Shown in pieces: positions 22,591-33,470 of a DNA stretch of 64,000 nucleotides (position 1 is its first letter; the number at the start of each line of letters is the position of its first letter). Made by a program: the position numbers and the translations under genes. Origin of the DNA: Litoditis marina. Taxonomy: Eukaryota; Nematoda; Chromadorea; Rhabditida; Rhabditidae. The stretch is taken from NCBI GenBank assembly GCA_964036275.1, contig OZ038436.1:17511904-17575903 (forward strand), given 5' to 3'. Under the pieces are notes generated by a model. It had not been told where the DNA came from, did no database searches, and saw nothing but the letters and a program-made list of their open reading frames with translations.

Positions 22591-25500
22591 CTACTTCTTG
22601 TGTGTTTTGAGGCGGGAGTTGGATTTCTCGGCGGATGAGCTCTTCTTGGCGGGTCTCTCCTCCTCGTCCTCCACTGGAGCCATGATACGCACTCCCAGTT
22701 TTCCCTTGGCCGCCACCAGTAGCACTGCTCCTTTGTTGTTCTGAATCAGGAAGAATGTGGTTTCTGTTTGTTACAGAATAAATTATGAGATGTTCATTTA
22801 GAAGAAAAGGAAGTACACCCGTTGTCAATCCACTCCCTGCCAAACTGTGAGAAACGTGAGCGACAAGAGCAGAGATGACAGATGATGGAAAGAAGTAAAA
22901 GCACGAGGTTGTTAGTGGCTAGGCTACTCAATTTACTACGTTGATATGAGCAAAAATGAAGATCAATGCTTAACAACTGCTTTGTACATCCTTTTTAGTT
23001 ATAACTTTGTGAGGGCACCGCAACGTTTCAAAACTCTCCTGAGTATTAACAATAATTATTAATTAACAATATTAACAACAACAATAATAAAAACAACAAT
23101 AATGAGTGCAATATTACAAATAAAGTGCATAACTGAATGTCTGAATGATTAGTAACCAACCGAGTCGGCCTGATAGCGGGGAGCGGTGAACACGGTCATC
23201 ACCTTTCGGCCACAGAAGAAGCCATGTCCGTCCGGCATCACCTGAATTAGATCAGCAAATTGAAAGCAATGACCATACTGGAGTTGTAGTTTGAACTCGT
23301 TTTTGAACAAATTCCCGAGGAAATTCACGAGGCACGAGGCAATCTCAATTGATTTCCATTGTGTTTCTTCACCATTTTAAAACAGCAACCAAGTTCTTTC
23401 AAATCTGCAAAAGCGGTTGAGGTGGCTCATCGTCCTTCATTTCTCGTAAAACAGTTTTTCAATTTCGGTTCTAGGTCGACCACCCGCTCGGTTTCTCTAT
23501 CAAATAGCACAAGAAGTGTTGGGTGAAAGAAACTCTGAGCTAACCGGTCTACAATAGACGACTTTTTCTGTGTGGGCAGAAGATGTTTTACTGTAAAAAA
23601 ACCCAATTCAATCCCATAATACGGTTACCTGATGTGCTCTGACGATCATGTCCACACTCAACTTCTCGCAAAGGGTGTTGACAGCGCGGGCTCCGAAGCA
23701 GTTGCCGACACCACGCAGAGTATTGGGACCGTACCTAAATGTTAAAACCATTGAAGATTACTCTCTGCTTATTTTGAAATTGTATTAAATTTCCGACATC
23801 CCACCTTTTTAGCTTTGTCCCTAACTTGTGTGCGCAGTGAAAGATGCAACTTATAGTGTTTCGACCTTCATTCAAGGCGATTTTGGTGTTGGTTACTGAG
23901 CACATCATCTTACAATTACATGTGAAACTGCTCAACAAATATTTTGTTTACAATGAATGTAACACTGAAATTAGAATATATTGGAAATGTGTGAAACACG
24001 ATACTCACATATCGATGGCGTCAGTGGGATCTGCCCAGAGTAGGTCCATGGTCAGGGGACATTTGCTAATGTCATCCAAGGGACGCTGGATCTATAATGA
24101 GGAGCAGGTCATGGTCTGTTTTAAGTAGATTACTTGTATTTGATCTCTATCTAATGTTCAGTTTTCTATTTATTTCTCTTTCCCTCTCCCTATATCCATC
24201 TCTTTCTTTCTTACTCTCTCTCTCTCTCGCTCTCGCGTGCTCTCTCTCTCTCTCTTTTTCTCTCTCCCTGTTCTCTATTTCTCTTCATTTGTCTCATTAT
24301 TGTGAGAGAGCGCTAACATTTCTGATGTCGTCCAGCGAGTTGAGATGAGGCGAAATGCCGCCGTGCATGCACAGAATCTTCTTCCCCAGAAGTCCGGCGA
24401 CCGGCATCCAACTGAAGACGTCGTTGAATCCAGACCACAGCTCTTCTGCTTCTAACTGAAAAAGACATAGATGTAAACTAGTTCTATACTTCAACAAAAC
24501 ATTTTGCATATTCGTGATAGTAAATAAGAAAACCTTGTTGAATAATAGACGTTCAAATTTCGAGGTTTGGTTAAGCGTTGTGAATACATTATTTCTTCAT
24601 GAAGAAAGCCATTAAATGTCTTATTAAAAGATACATTCCCCCTTACCTTCACAAAACGATCACAAAGTTCGTCGAAGAAGCCATAGACTCGGTTGATCGA
24701 CTTACACTCGTGATTTCCTCGCAAGAGAACGATCTGAAATGAAAGTTCAAACCGATAAATGAGAACAAAACTGTTATGGTTCTTTTGAATAGATTAGAAA
24801 GTATGACCAAGTATTAGTCAATCGATTATAGTCACGTTTGTCGTTACCGTACAAAAAACTCTCTTCAGAGACATCGTACAGAACAAGAGAAATAACATAA
24901 AAATACCTTATTCGGGTACTTGAGCTTGAGGATGAGAGCCAGACAGACACATTCGAGACTTCTCCGCCCTCTATCCACGTAGTCTCCCAGAAACATGTAC
25001 TGAAAAAATTAAATGGTAGTTCATGTCGTCTCAAAAATGGTTAGACAAGATGTATGAGAATTTGTTCTTTGAAGGTCATGTCTTAGGTTGAAGCTTTAGA
25101 TCTCGATGAAACACTAGTGAGATATATTATTCAATCAAAAGTTGAAAATGAACAATATTCTGGTAACCAGTATATTTTCGTTCAATTTTCATTGAATGAC
25201 TCAATTGATTACCTTCATAGTGACACAGCCGGAGCTTGTCTTGGTTGCGAACAGATTGAACATTCGCAGCATGTCGAAATACTGAAAACGATAATATTGT
25301 TTGAATCGGTTACAATAATCAATTTAAGGTAAAAGTATACATTCACTCTGGAATCCGTTGGCTCAATATACCCTAGGGGAATATGTTCGGTTTGTAGCTC
25401 AGAAGCGAAGTGATTGCGAATTACTCTGCGGGAAGAGCAACATCAAGAGCATTACAATTTCGTTTCGTTTCTCAGTGTGCTTAAATAGATCTCTGTGTAG

Positions 25501-26196
25501 TTAAGAGCTAATTTCAGAGCCTGATTGAAGCTAAGTTTTTCTCGGTCGGTCAGATCAAACTACAAATCTTCTTGGGTGTTCACCCGTACCTGTCCATGAA
25601 GATCTCCCACAACGACTGCTGGGGGATTCATGGTGGCCAGACTGGACTCAGTTTTCAGAAGGGCAATACTGGCAGAGATCAGATCACGCAACTCCGTCAC
25701 CGAGTACAGAATCTGCAACGGCGAGATGAACCCTTTATCAGATAATTCCGTTGTATAAAATTTTTGGTTTGTGTTTCAACTTTTTTCCGTTACGAAGAAA
25801 TTTGTTTAGCAGGAATGAGCAAGATTAGGCATCGAAAAAAAATAAAGAGATCGGTTAATAAGTTTTCGGACAGAACATCCTCTTGAAGAGCTGGAAAAAT
25901 GTTATAACTAGTTATCAGTAACTCCTACTGACACAAAATAATACAAATTTCTCTTAACTTAAGTTTTTGTCTTTTCAACCAGAGCGCAAAAAAGAGTAGA
26001 ACATTAATTGAATCCTCTCTCATGAACCTTTGATCTGCAGGCACTATGATGTACGAATTAGAAAATCTATAACCACCCATCAGAAGTGCCGGAAGGGTCG
26101 AGATGAACTCACATGTCTCTCGTTGACGACGGCCGTCATCCTCAGATGCCGTTTCAGGAACTCGTCGTAGTCTTCCGGTTGCAGTCGCGCACCCAT
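22591..26196 (-). CDS. PP1-type serine/threonine protein phosphatase, divergent
   Basis: Exons: 26113-26196, 25590-25712, 25213-25281, 24907-24999, 24647-24733, 24318-24455, 24009-24091, 23629-23734, 23161-23241, 22591-22740. All phases agree and give 337 residues. PPP-family signatures appear in order: GDLHGQ (64-69), GDYVDRG (97-103), LLRGNHE (126-132), HGG (183-185) and RAHQ (258-261). These supply the metal and phosphate ligands, so activity is expected. PP1 normally has SAPNYCGEFDN near the C-terminus; here it reads [15 protein letters not shown]. The N-terminus is short and the tail ([18 protein letters not shown]) is charged. Nematodes carry many divergent PP1-like phosphatases, several of them in sperm; that role is only a possibility. 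The C-terminal exon was fixed by [16 protein letters not shown], which matches the PP1 end, and by phase 0 at the GTTGGT donor. Confidence 0.93.
24170..24300. repeat. CT-rich low-complexity tract
   Basis: This is a pyrimidine-rich stretch with runs of (CT)n inside the phosphatase intron between exons 24318-24455 and 24009-24091. A leucine/serine-rich open frame across it is an artefact of the repeat. Confidence 0.7.
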
Positions 26197-26778
26197 CGTC
26201 GTCGGAAATTGCTAAGAAATGAATGGCTGAGAAGCATCTGAGAAAAAAAAACGTGATGGGACGTGTGGAAACCGCTCCCTTCTCAGGTCTGGTCTGTTTT
26301 CACGTGAGTCTGGAAACGAAAACGTGAGAAAAATGGTTGGGGTTTTTGCACTCACTGTCAAAGCTTCGTTCATTTTTTTACAAAAGTTCAAAGAGAACAT
26401 AGCAAAATAGTGAAGATGCGAAAACCTTTGTGTGTTGTGGATGACTGGATTTTTGAATTGGTAGAAGGTGCACATGTAGATCAAAAAACTGTAAACAACA
26501 CATCTCTTCACTGCGTTTTTATGGTACACTTCAGTACTGATTAAAATCAGTGTTTTTCTTCATCTGGAATATGCATAATTTTGATCTCTCTGGATAGATC
26601 TTAGCATAGTTGATCTACATTTTCCAATCGTAACTTTTTCGCTGCACCAACTGGTTCCGAACCCATTCAAGTGTTTCACGCCTCATTGACCCCTCGATAG
26701 GATGTTATGATGTTTTTGGCTATCTGGATCCGCGATATATCGATCCTCGCACTGTTCGTCCATTGTTGCACTGTCTCA
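26197..26778. other. Divergent promoter interval
   Basis: This is the interval between the start of the minus-strand phosphatase gene and the proposed start of the plus-strand secreted-protein gene. No TATA box or RNA gene was recognised. An in-frame ATG at 26707 would add a 24-residue N-terminus to the plus-strand gene. The signal-peptide-like start at 26779 is preferred. Confidence 0.4.
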
Positions 26779-29700
26779 ATGATGTCATCTTTACCTGTTT
26801 TGCTATTTCTCATCGTCGGTATTTATGGTAAGTTTATAATGTATCTTTCTAACTTTCTTCTCCAAATCATTATAAATGTCCTCTTCTGCGAACTAGATTT
26901 ACATTTTTATTATTCTTTTGTCGTTTTATCTGGGAATCGAAGTGTAATCTAAAACTTTGAAAATAAAACATCCATCACTTTTAATGATAATGTTTTGAGG
27001 AGAGTGATACACTAGTAATGAATAGTCATGTCGTAGATTATTAACAAATAATCAGTTTATCACTTCACTTTGGCACTTTTTTGTGACCCCTCTGGTTTGA
27101 TCACGAGAACGAGTATCAACAGTTTTCAGTACCCTTGTATGGTTTTTTACTAGTTTGTTCCAGCTCAGTTCAATATTCCGCTGCCTTTTGGAGGAATCGG
27201 CCTTAAGAAAACAGACGATGGCAAAGTGGGTTTGTTTGACTTCAGTAATACTTTTAATTTTCTTAATTTCTGTAATTGATTTACATCATTACCAGACTTG
27301 ATAAAAAGCGTGTTCTCGTAATAGTAATACTTTACTTACTTAGTTACTTAGTTATCCCCACGTTCGTACACGTTCACGAATTCTGATTTGTTTCGCATGT
27401 TCACGTGATGTCCCACGTGGCCATGCCATAATACGACTAGCACTACACATACTACAGAGGCTTTTCACTTTCCACAGATTCCCGACGTAAGCAAACTATT
27501 TTGATCTTTCACTACAATAAGTATTGGAGTGGTAAATTAAAACACGCATTTATGGTTATCCCTAAGTTTATGTTCTCTTTCGGAGAAGTTGGATTCGCTT
27601 TCGGAGGAGGACGAAAAACTTCCAAAATACTACCACATTTTCCAGATTGAAATAACTGGAAACCAAGATGTCAATTTGTTCGGTTGGGGCGGAAGAAGGA
27701 ATCTGAAACTGGAAGTCGGCAACGGCACCTTCAACGTACAGAGTGAGGGGAATTATTCAGATTTTAATCTGCACATTCAGGTTACTCTACACATGACTGT
27801 AACAATCATATGTCGCCAGTCCAGTTTTCAAATAGTTGAATTTCCCGAAACCGAGCTTGTTAGAAAAGTGATTACATACTTACATATTTTTTTAAACATA
27901 TTTACGTATTTATTCATCCATGTCGCTTCGTTACGAGTTGGTCACAGATCTTTGTGGCAAAGAGATAGCACGCTCAAACTCTGAAATTAGCGACTAGTAC
28001 ATTTGCGAGGAGTTTTGAGAAATACTAGTGGTTATCACAATTGCATTTTTCCTATTGGTGGTTGTTTTTCGTACTTCAACCCTACCACGTTTGCGAGATA
28101 CCCGTTTGCAACTCTCAAAAAAGCTTTTACTAGCTAGGTCCATCGGGCGCAGCGCGGAGCGCTGCGCAGATTAGTTTTTGTTCAAAGGTCTGCAGACATA
28201 CAAAACAGTTTATTACAATTTTCTTCAAAGTACGTCGACCATTTTCTTAGATTTTTGCATGAATCACTGAAGGGCAACACGTCTACAAGATACCAAGTTC
28301 CCTTTCCAAGTAGCAATTTATTGAGAGGAGTTAGAGGGCCCAACGTCTCGCAAAAATGGCTTCCGTGCGGGGCGGCGGCTGCGGCGCCGGCGACAAAAGT
28401 GTCCGCCTCCTCAAATCTCGGCATAGTTTCGCACAAAATTAACTTATTCTCAACATTTTTACATTATTGAAAAGCTCTAAAAAAGTTGAGATATACGTAT
28501 TTTCCAGGTATGTCTGAAATTTGAATATTACGTGTGAGAGAGCCGAAAATGGTCTCGCAAAAAATTATGGATAGACCGGTTTTGTGAAAATAAAAATGAA
28601 AGAAGAGTTTAACGTGTAGTAGGAAGACTTTTTCCAATGGAGAACCCATGACAGGCGGGTACAGCTTGGTTTTCATTCCTATCCACATGTCTGAATAGCG
28701 GATTGGATAAAAGCTCTATTCACGTACGGCGAACGAAGGTTCGGCTCCTGCCTGGAGCACAACATTTGCTCTTACTTGAACGAGGTTACAACTACACCAA
28801 ACGTTCTGAACTACGGCACGGTTTAAAACTCCAATAGAGAAACATAACATTCCTTGTTTAGCTTATTGTTCAAAAATATTATTTTTATCAAAAATGACCG
28901 TTACTTCGTAACCATAGAAAAAGAGTTCAATTAGTATAAAAAACGAGTGTAAAGAAAGTAAAGATTAGTTTTGGATAAACATGTACAAGAAATATAAAAG
29001 AAGTACAATAAAAATATTTTGAGGAAAAGTCTAATCTCGCTCGGTTTAAAAATTAAAAAAAAGGATACCGAGTTTTTTGCTACCGGAAGAAAACTTCTGA
29101 CTGCGACTCACAATAATCTAGCTTATACTCCGTTGTTTTCAAGAGATGCGAGATTAGCATTTTCCTCAAAATATTTTTATTGTACTTCTTTTATATTTCT
29201 TGTACATGTTTATCCAAAACTAATCTTTACTTTTTTTACACTCGTTTTTTCTCTGGTGAAACGTGCGAGGCTAAAATAGGCTAAATCTAGGGAAAAATAG
29301 GTATTCAATAGGATACTAGCCTATTTTAGCTAACTTTAGCCTAGAAAACGCGGAAACACCTAGAAATACCTATAATTGCCTAGATTAGCCAAGTCGTTGA
29401 ACAAGCTGGTTTTGCTAGGCTAAAAATAGCTAATTTTAGCTAAAATTATTTAATGGTCCTGGAGCGCCGTTTTTGCTACCGTAATTTCGCGGCTGACAAT
29501 TTAAATTTTTTTATCATTTTCATTTTTACCTAAATTTTTTGTTTTCTCTCACGTTTACGCGTTATTTTTGTTGTTCTTTGTTTTAAATTTAATAATCAGC
29601 ATTCTTCATTGAAACACGCACTACATAGTCAAAATTATAGTTGTTTGTTCATTAAATGCCAGTTTTTCCGTGTTTTTGCTATTTTCGAATTAGAAAAACA

Positions 29701-32171
29701 TCTTCCGCCTCGACCAAGTTGAATTATGAGATGAGCAGTTCAATTTATTCCATTTCAGTACTTCTGTTGTTAGAAAAAATGAATACTTATTTTCTTACAG
29801 GTAATCTAAACATGTCATTCTGGAGCTTCGTTTCGCTGCAGGGACGAACACAGACAGCTCAATTATGATTACAAGGTGAGTAGCTTGAAGAGCAGTCTTA
29901 GCCATCTATTATTGTTATTAAAATCTGATTATTTCATCTAATCCTGAATTTGTACCGGACCTGAATTAATGTATGTTTTTGTCTTAGTATCTAGTTTACC
30001 TCGGTGGGTTTTAAAAGCAGTTTTGGCTTTAGATTGTTGAATTTAAGCTTCCCAGTTGTTTTCATGGACTAACTTGGCAAAACAATTATTAAACGGATTT
30101 TCGCTTATTTCCTATTTTGACCTATTTCCATCAAAAAGCCTACACGTTTAGTTAACTTCTTCTTATTTATGTGTGAGTGAGCGCATTTAATCATTTTATC
30201 CGACAGTTCAGTCAATTATCTGTGGTATATGATGATATATAGTGGTATATGTTGTCTCTCCCGGTATCTACATTTGTTTGTTCCAGGGCTCCTATGATAA
30301 GTCAGTTCTACCAGATGGTTCGAAGATAGATGCGCCCCCCACGAAATAATACCTCATCCTTACAAGACCTAGCCGGTATGTTTATTCAAAAGCAGAAATT
30401 AATTTGGTAGAATGTGAATCTACGCGTTTTCTAGGCAGAGTTCCAAAAACAAAACATAAATGAATACTTTTATGGGTACGTGGGTATCTGATATAGTTGT
30501 TGACAGTTTGAGGTGTATACTCATTTATTTATTTTTAGCTTCTGAAGTACACGCATCCGTCTACAGCCCATATTCGTCGCCCAACTACCGATCGTAGCCA
30601 CCACAGCCATTCCTCCATGAAAGATCGACAGAAGAATATTATTGTGTTATTTATACCAGTGTGTTTTGCTACTAATAAATCTATGTAATCAGTTTTTTGT
30701 TCTCAATGTTTCTCCTGTTTTAGAAGCATGAAAGTGGTGGAGTAAAATAAAATTGTTTCCATGAAAGCGAATGATGTTCTCGTGATTTTGTGTGATAGTT
30801 CGAGTTCATAGCCAGTTTGAAGGTTGCACAGCAGAAATTCGACCCGCTTTTTTCGGAGCGGAAGTAAGCTTGCTACAGGGCTACAATAGGTATCGACTAG
30901 GCTAAAATAGGTATTTACTAGGGAAAAATAGGTATTTATAGGCTAAAATAGGTATTCACCAGGCTAAAATAGGTAACGGCTAGCCTATTCTAGGTAAAAG
31001 CTAGCCTATTCTAGGAAACAGCTAGCCTATTCTAGGAAACAGCTAGCCTATTCTAGGAAACAGCTAGCCTATTCTAGGAAACGACTAGCCTAAAAAGGTT
31101 AAAAAATAGCTATTTTATTTTCCTCATAATTCCCTAGATTTAGCCTATTTTTAGCCTCGTAATTTTCATCCCTGTTATACTAATCTTCTATTATCCTTGT
31201 GAAAAAAAAGGTGTTTACACGACAGATTTTAACAAGTTTAATCAATACAACATGGTTTATCTTAATATATCTAAACAGGGTGCATTTCTTGAATCAAGCG
31301 ACGGGTTTTTTCCAGAGGAAGACACTGCTCTTTTGAATGGAACCAAGTTCGGAGGGGAGAATTCATTTGAATTTGACAAAAACAAGGGAATCGACGTCGG
31401 AGCAAATCTTACACTGGCTGACCAGAAGGCTGTGGTGGGTTTTCCAAATTGTGTTCTGCTTTTTTAAACTGAAAAAGTTATTCATATATGTTACAGGTCA
31501 AAAAGGGAACTAATCCGATAGTTATATAGACCAGTCTCGGGGGAAACTCTGTTATGAAAACTCTTGTAACAAACCTCGATCTCCATTTAAATATTCTATC
31601 TCACCAATACAAAATTATTTCCGCTTGTGAAGTTCTGTCGCTGAGAAAGGGCAACTACTTGATAGGGATGTTTGTTATTACGAGATCGTTTTTTGAGAGC
31701 AATTTCTCACAAAGCGAGAAATGTTCCACACTGTTCCTGGCACCAGTTCCGCTCGCTCGTGAATTATCAAAAAAGAACTATCGGCATCCAATAAACACCG
31801 TGACCACTACTCGGAAATAATACTTTCGCGGTGTATCAAACTGGTTTGGTGATGTTTTCAGCTAAAATTCCTATTTCATTCAGTATTGCATAAGCTCTCA
31901 ATCCTGCTTGGATAGTAGTAACTACAACGCTGAATGCCTTACTACCGTAACTTGAGAGATCTTGAGTTGCAAAAACGCAAAATGATTGTATTTTGTGACT
32001 TGGATCGGCATCCCAAAAGTACACCTAAAAATAGCACCTACCTCGCGATTTAACATGTTGATAATATGAAATTGAAAATTAAAGTATTTTGAATTCCAGG
32101 GCGGTATTGGACGTGAGGTCAACTTCCTTGAGGGACTCTTCGCGGCCCTCAAAAAACTCTCCAAAAACTAG
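26779..32171 (+). CDS. Predicted small secreted protein of unknown family
   Basis: Proposed exons: 26779-26827, 27164-27225, 27478-27486 (9 nt), 27646-27780, 31279-31434, 32100-32171. Their lengths sum to 483 nt, giving 160 residues, and every junction keeps phase. The start MMSSLPVLLFLIVGIYAQ is a clear signal peptide. The mature part contains IPLPFGGIGLKK, NLFGWGGRRNLKLEVGNG, FPEEDTALLNGTKFGG and a C-terminus GGIGREVNFLEGLFAALKKL. It therefore alternates Gly-rich and acidic stretches and ends in an amphipathic basic helix. I do not recognise the family. The 3.5-kb intron (27781-31278) holds another small gene and repeats, so the join between the 27646 and 31279 exons is the weakest point. 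These could instead be two genes. The 27646 exon could extend upstream in frame to about 27583. Confidence 0.5.
28938..29250. mobile_element. Foldback element with long near-perfect arms
   Basis: The left arm 28938-29040 and right arm 29148-29250 are inverted copies of about 103 bp with only a few mismatches. They read AAAAAACGAGTGTAAAGAAA at the outer end and GAGGAAAA near the inner end, with a loop of about 107 bp. It has no coding capacity. High arm identity suggests a recent insertion or ongoing gene conversion. It lies inside the long intron of the secreted-protein gene. Confidence 0.8.
29268..29440. repeat. Degenerate AGGCTAAAATAGG repeat cluster, left
   Basis: Short words of the type GGCTAAA(A)TAGG and their complement CCTATTTTAGCC are repeated with irregular spacing. 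The same word family forms the cluster at 30868-31165, so the two clusters bracket the nested gene. Confidence 0.6.
29842..30597 (+). pseudogene. Small intron-nested gene, 3' exons, apparent frame break
   Basis: Three exon-like blocks are seen: 29842-29875, 30287-30375 and 30539-30597. The junctions are AG|gtgagt, ccag|GG, G|gtatgt and tttttag|CT. The encoded parts read DEHRQLNYDYK, GSYDKSVLPDGSKIDAPP, NNTSSLQDLA and SEVHASVYSPYSSPNYRS before TAG. An AATAAA polyadenylation signal lies at 30674, 77 nt after the stop. The second exon is interrupted in frame: reading as given stops at 30347-30349. The downstream frame is reached only by a one-base shift, and the C6 run at 30335-30340 is the obvious place for it. 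This could be a sequencing error or a real lesion. No first exon with a compatible phase was found. Family unknown. Confidence 0.4.
30868..31165. repeat. Tandem repeat: 21-bp units plus inverted related units
   Basis: The left part holds units like AGGCTAAAATAGGTATT. From about 30978 to 31091 the orientation flips to about five tandem copies of a 21-bp unit (AGCTAGCCTATTCTAGGAAAC). The change of strand in the middle would let the array fold. Related words occur at 29268-29440. The array lies 114 bp upstream of the exon at 31279. Confidence 0.75.
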
Positions 32172-33470
32172 TTCAGTCTTCATCTAACAAAATGTACAAT
32201 AATGTATCAAAAGCAGTAATGAATGAGAAATTATCAGTTCAGTTGTGAACTTCACTTTCCCCCACATTCAGTTAATCTGATGAGTTAGCCTTCAAATTCT
32301 CGTAACTTCGCGGGTCACGTAGAAATAATACCTGTATCGTATTTGTTCAATTGATCAACCACTACAGGATTGTACTTTCTAGAATTTGTAGTTTGTTTTG
32401 TGCATTTGAACACTTTCGTTCAAAACCTCAGTTTCATAAACAAAAATAAACTCATCTCAATGTTCTCCAAGTTATTTTTATTTTTTTGGGAACGAACACG
32501 AAGAAACAAGATCTCACACAAACTTATTCCATGAACGAGCTGGGAAAAACTTCGATTTTCAAATGTTCATACCCATCTTAATTTACGATGAGTTGTAGTG
32601 AAAATGCCTACTCACTTCAAATTTGGCGAACATAATTCAAAAAATAATTATTAACCTTGCGTTTAAACATTAAAAAACGTTCATACTTTTCCACAAATCA
32701 CAAGGTTATTCTACACATGTGTTTGACCTTTCACAAGGCTATTTCACTTACTTCTAGTAAACAAGATGTTCCTGTGACAACTTCGATGTACGATCGTGGT
32801 AGTTCTCCATTCGTTTGCCAAACCGACACGTATTTTCTCCCTATCTCTCGGCAACAGTACATAAAACTGTAAATACTTGGTTCAAGGTTATCAGAGAACT
32901 CCAACTCTCATTGACAGTATGTCAACCAACAACACACATCGCTTCGCGAAAGATCACTGTTCAAAATTTGCACTCATAAATTATCTAGCTACTTCCTGTC
33001 TTGCAAGTTCGAAATCTTGTACTCAAACGACATTCACAGATTAAACCGTTGAAGACTGAAAGTACTTTCCAGAAAACTTGTCGATCGCTAAGCTGTTGCG
33101 ATTTTGAATAGAATCGCCAGAGAAGAGACAAAATTTCGAGTGAAACTAAAAGAATGAATTTTCACTTTTGAGTCCTTTCGAAAAGTATTTGTTCTGCTTC
33201 GATTTCAGAAAAATTGTGAAAAAATAGTATTCGTCTAACAATTGTTGTTTTGAGTTTTCGTGACGTGGATAATGATAATTAACGGGATCCTTTTCATCAA
33301 TTCTCTACAGATTCGTATTTAAAATGCAGTGACATCTCAAATTCACTCACTCAAGAATAGGGTTGTTTCTGCCGCACATGCGTTTAAAATTTGATCTTCT
33401 CCATTTTTTGGAAAGTTGGAAATTTCAGCGGTACTATAAATGTCTGTGTAACACTTCCAGAGTTTTTAGC
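32172..33470. other. Intergenic, no supported gene
   Basis: AT-rich. An AATAAA-containing stretch near 32443 could serve the upstream secreted-protein gene. A TATAAA at 33435-33440 lies 31 bases before the next ATG. Nothing else was recognised. Confidence 0.45.

Noticed and set aside
22481..22843. 120-codon minus-strand frame through the last phosphatase exon
   Set aside because: The neighbouring frame carries [16 protein letters not shown], the expected PP1 ending, and joins in phase 0.
27584..27648. Frame reading VGFAFGGGRKTSK upstream of the 27646 exon
   Set aside because: It looks protein-like, but reaches a stop with no GT donor before it and does not fit the phase of the preceding exons.
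28147..28167. GC-rich palindrome as a terminator or replication signal
   Set aside because: It is a short isolated hairpin in an intron, with no supporting context in a eukaryotic genome.
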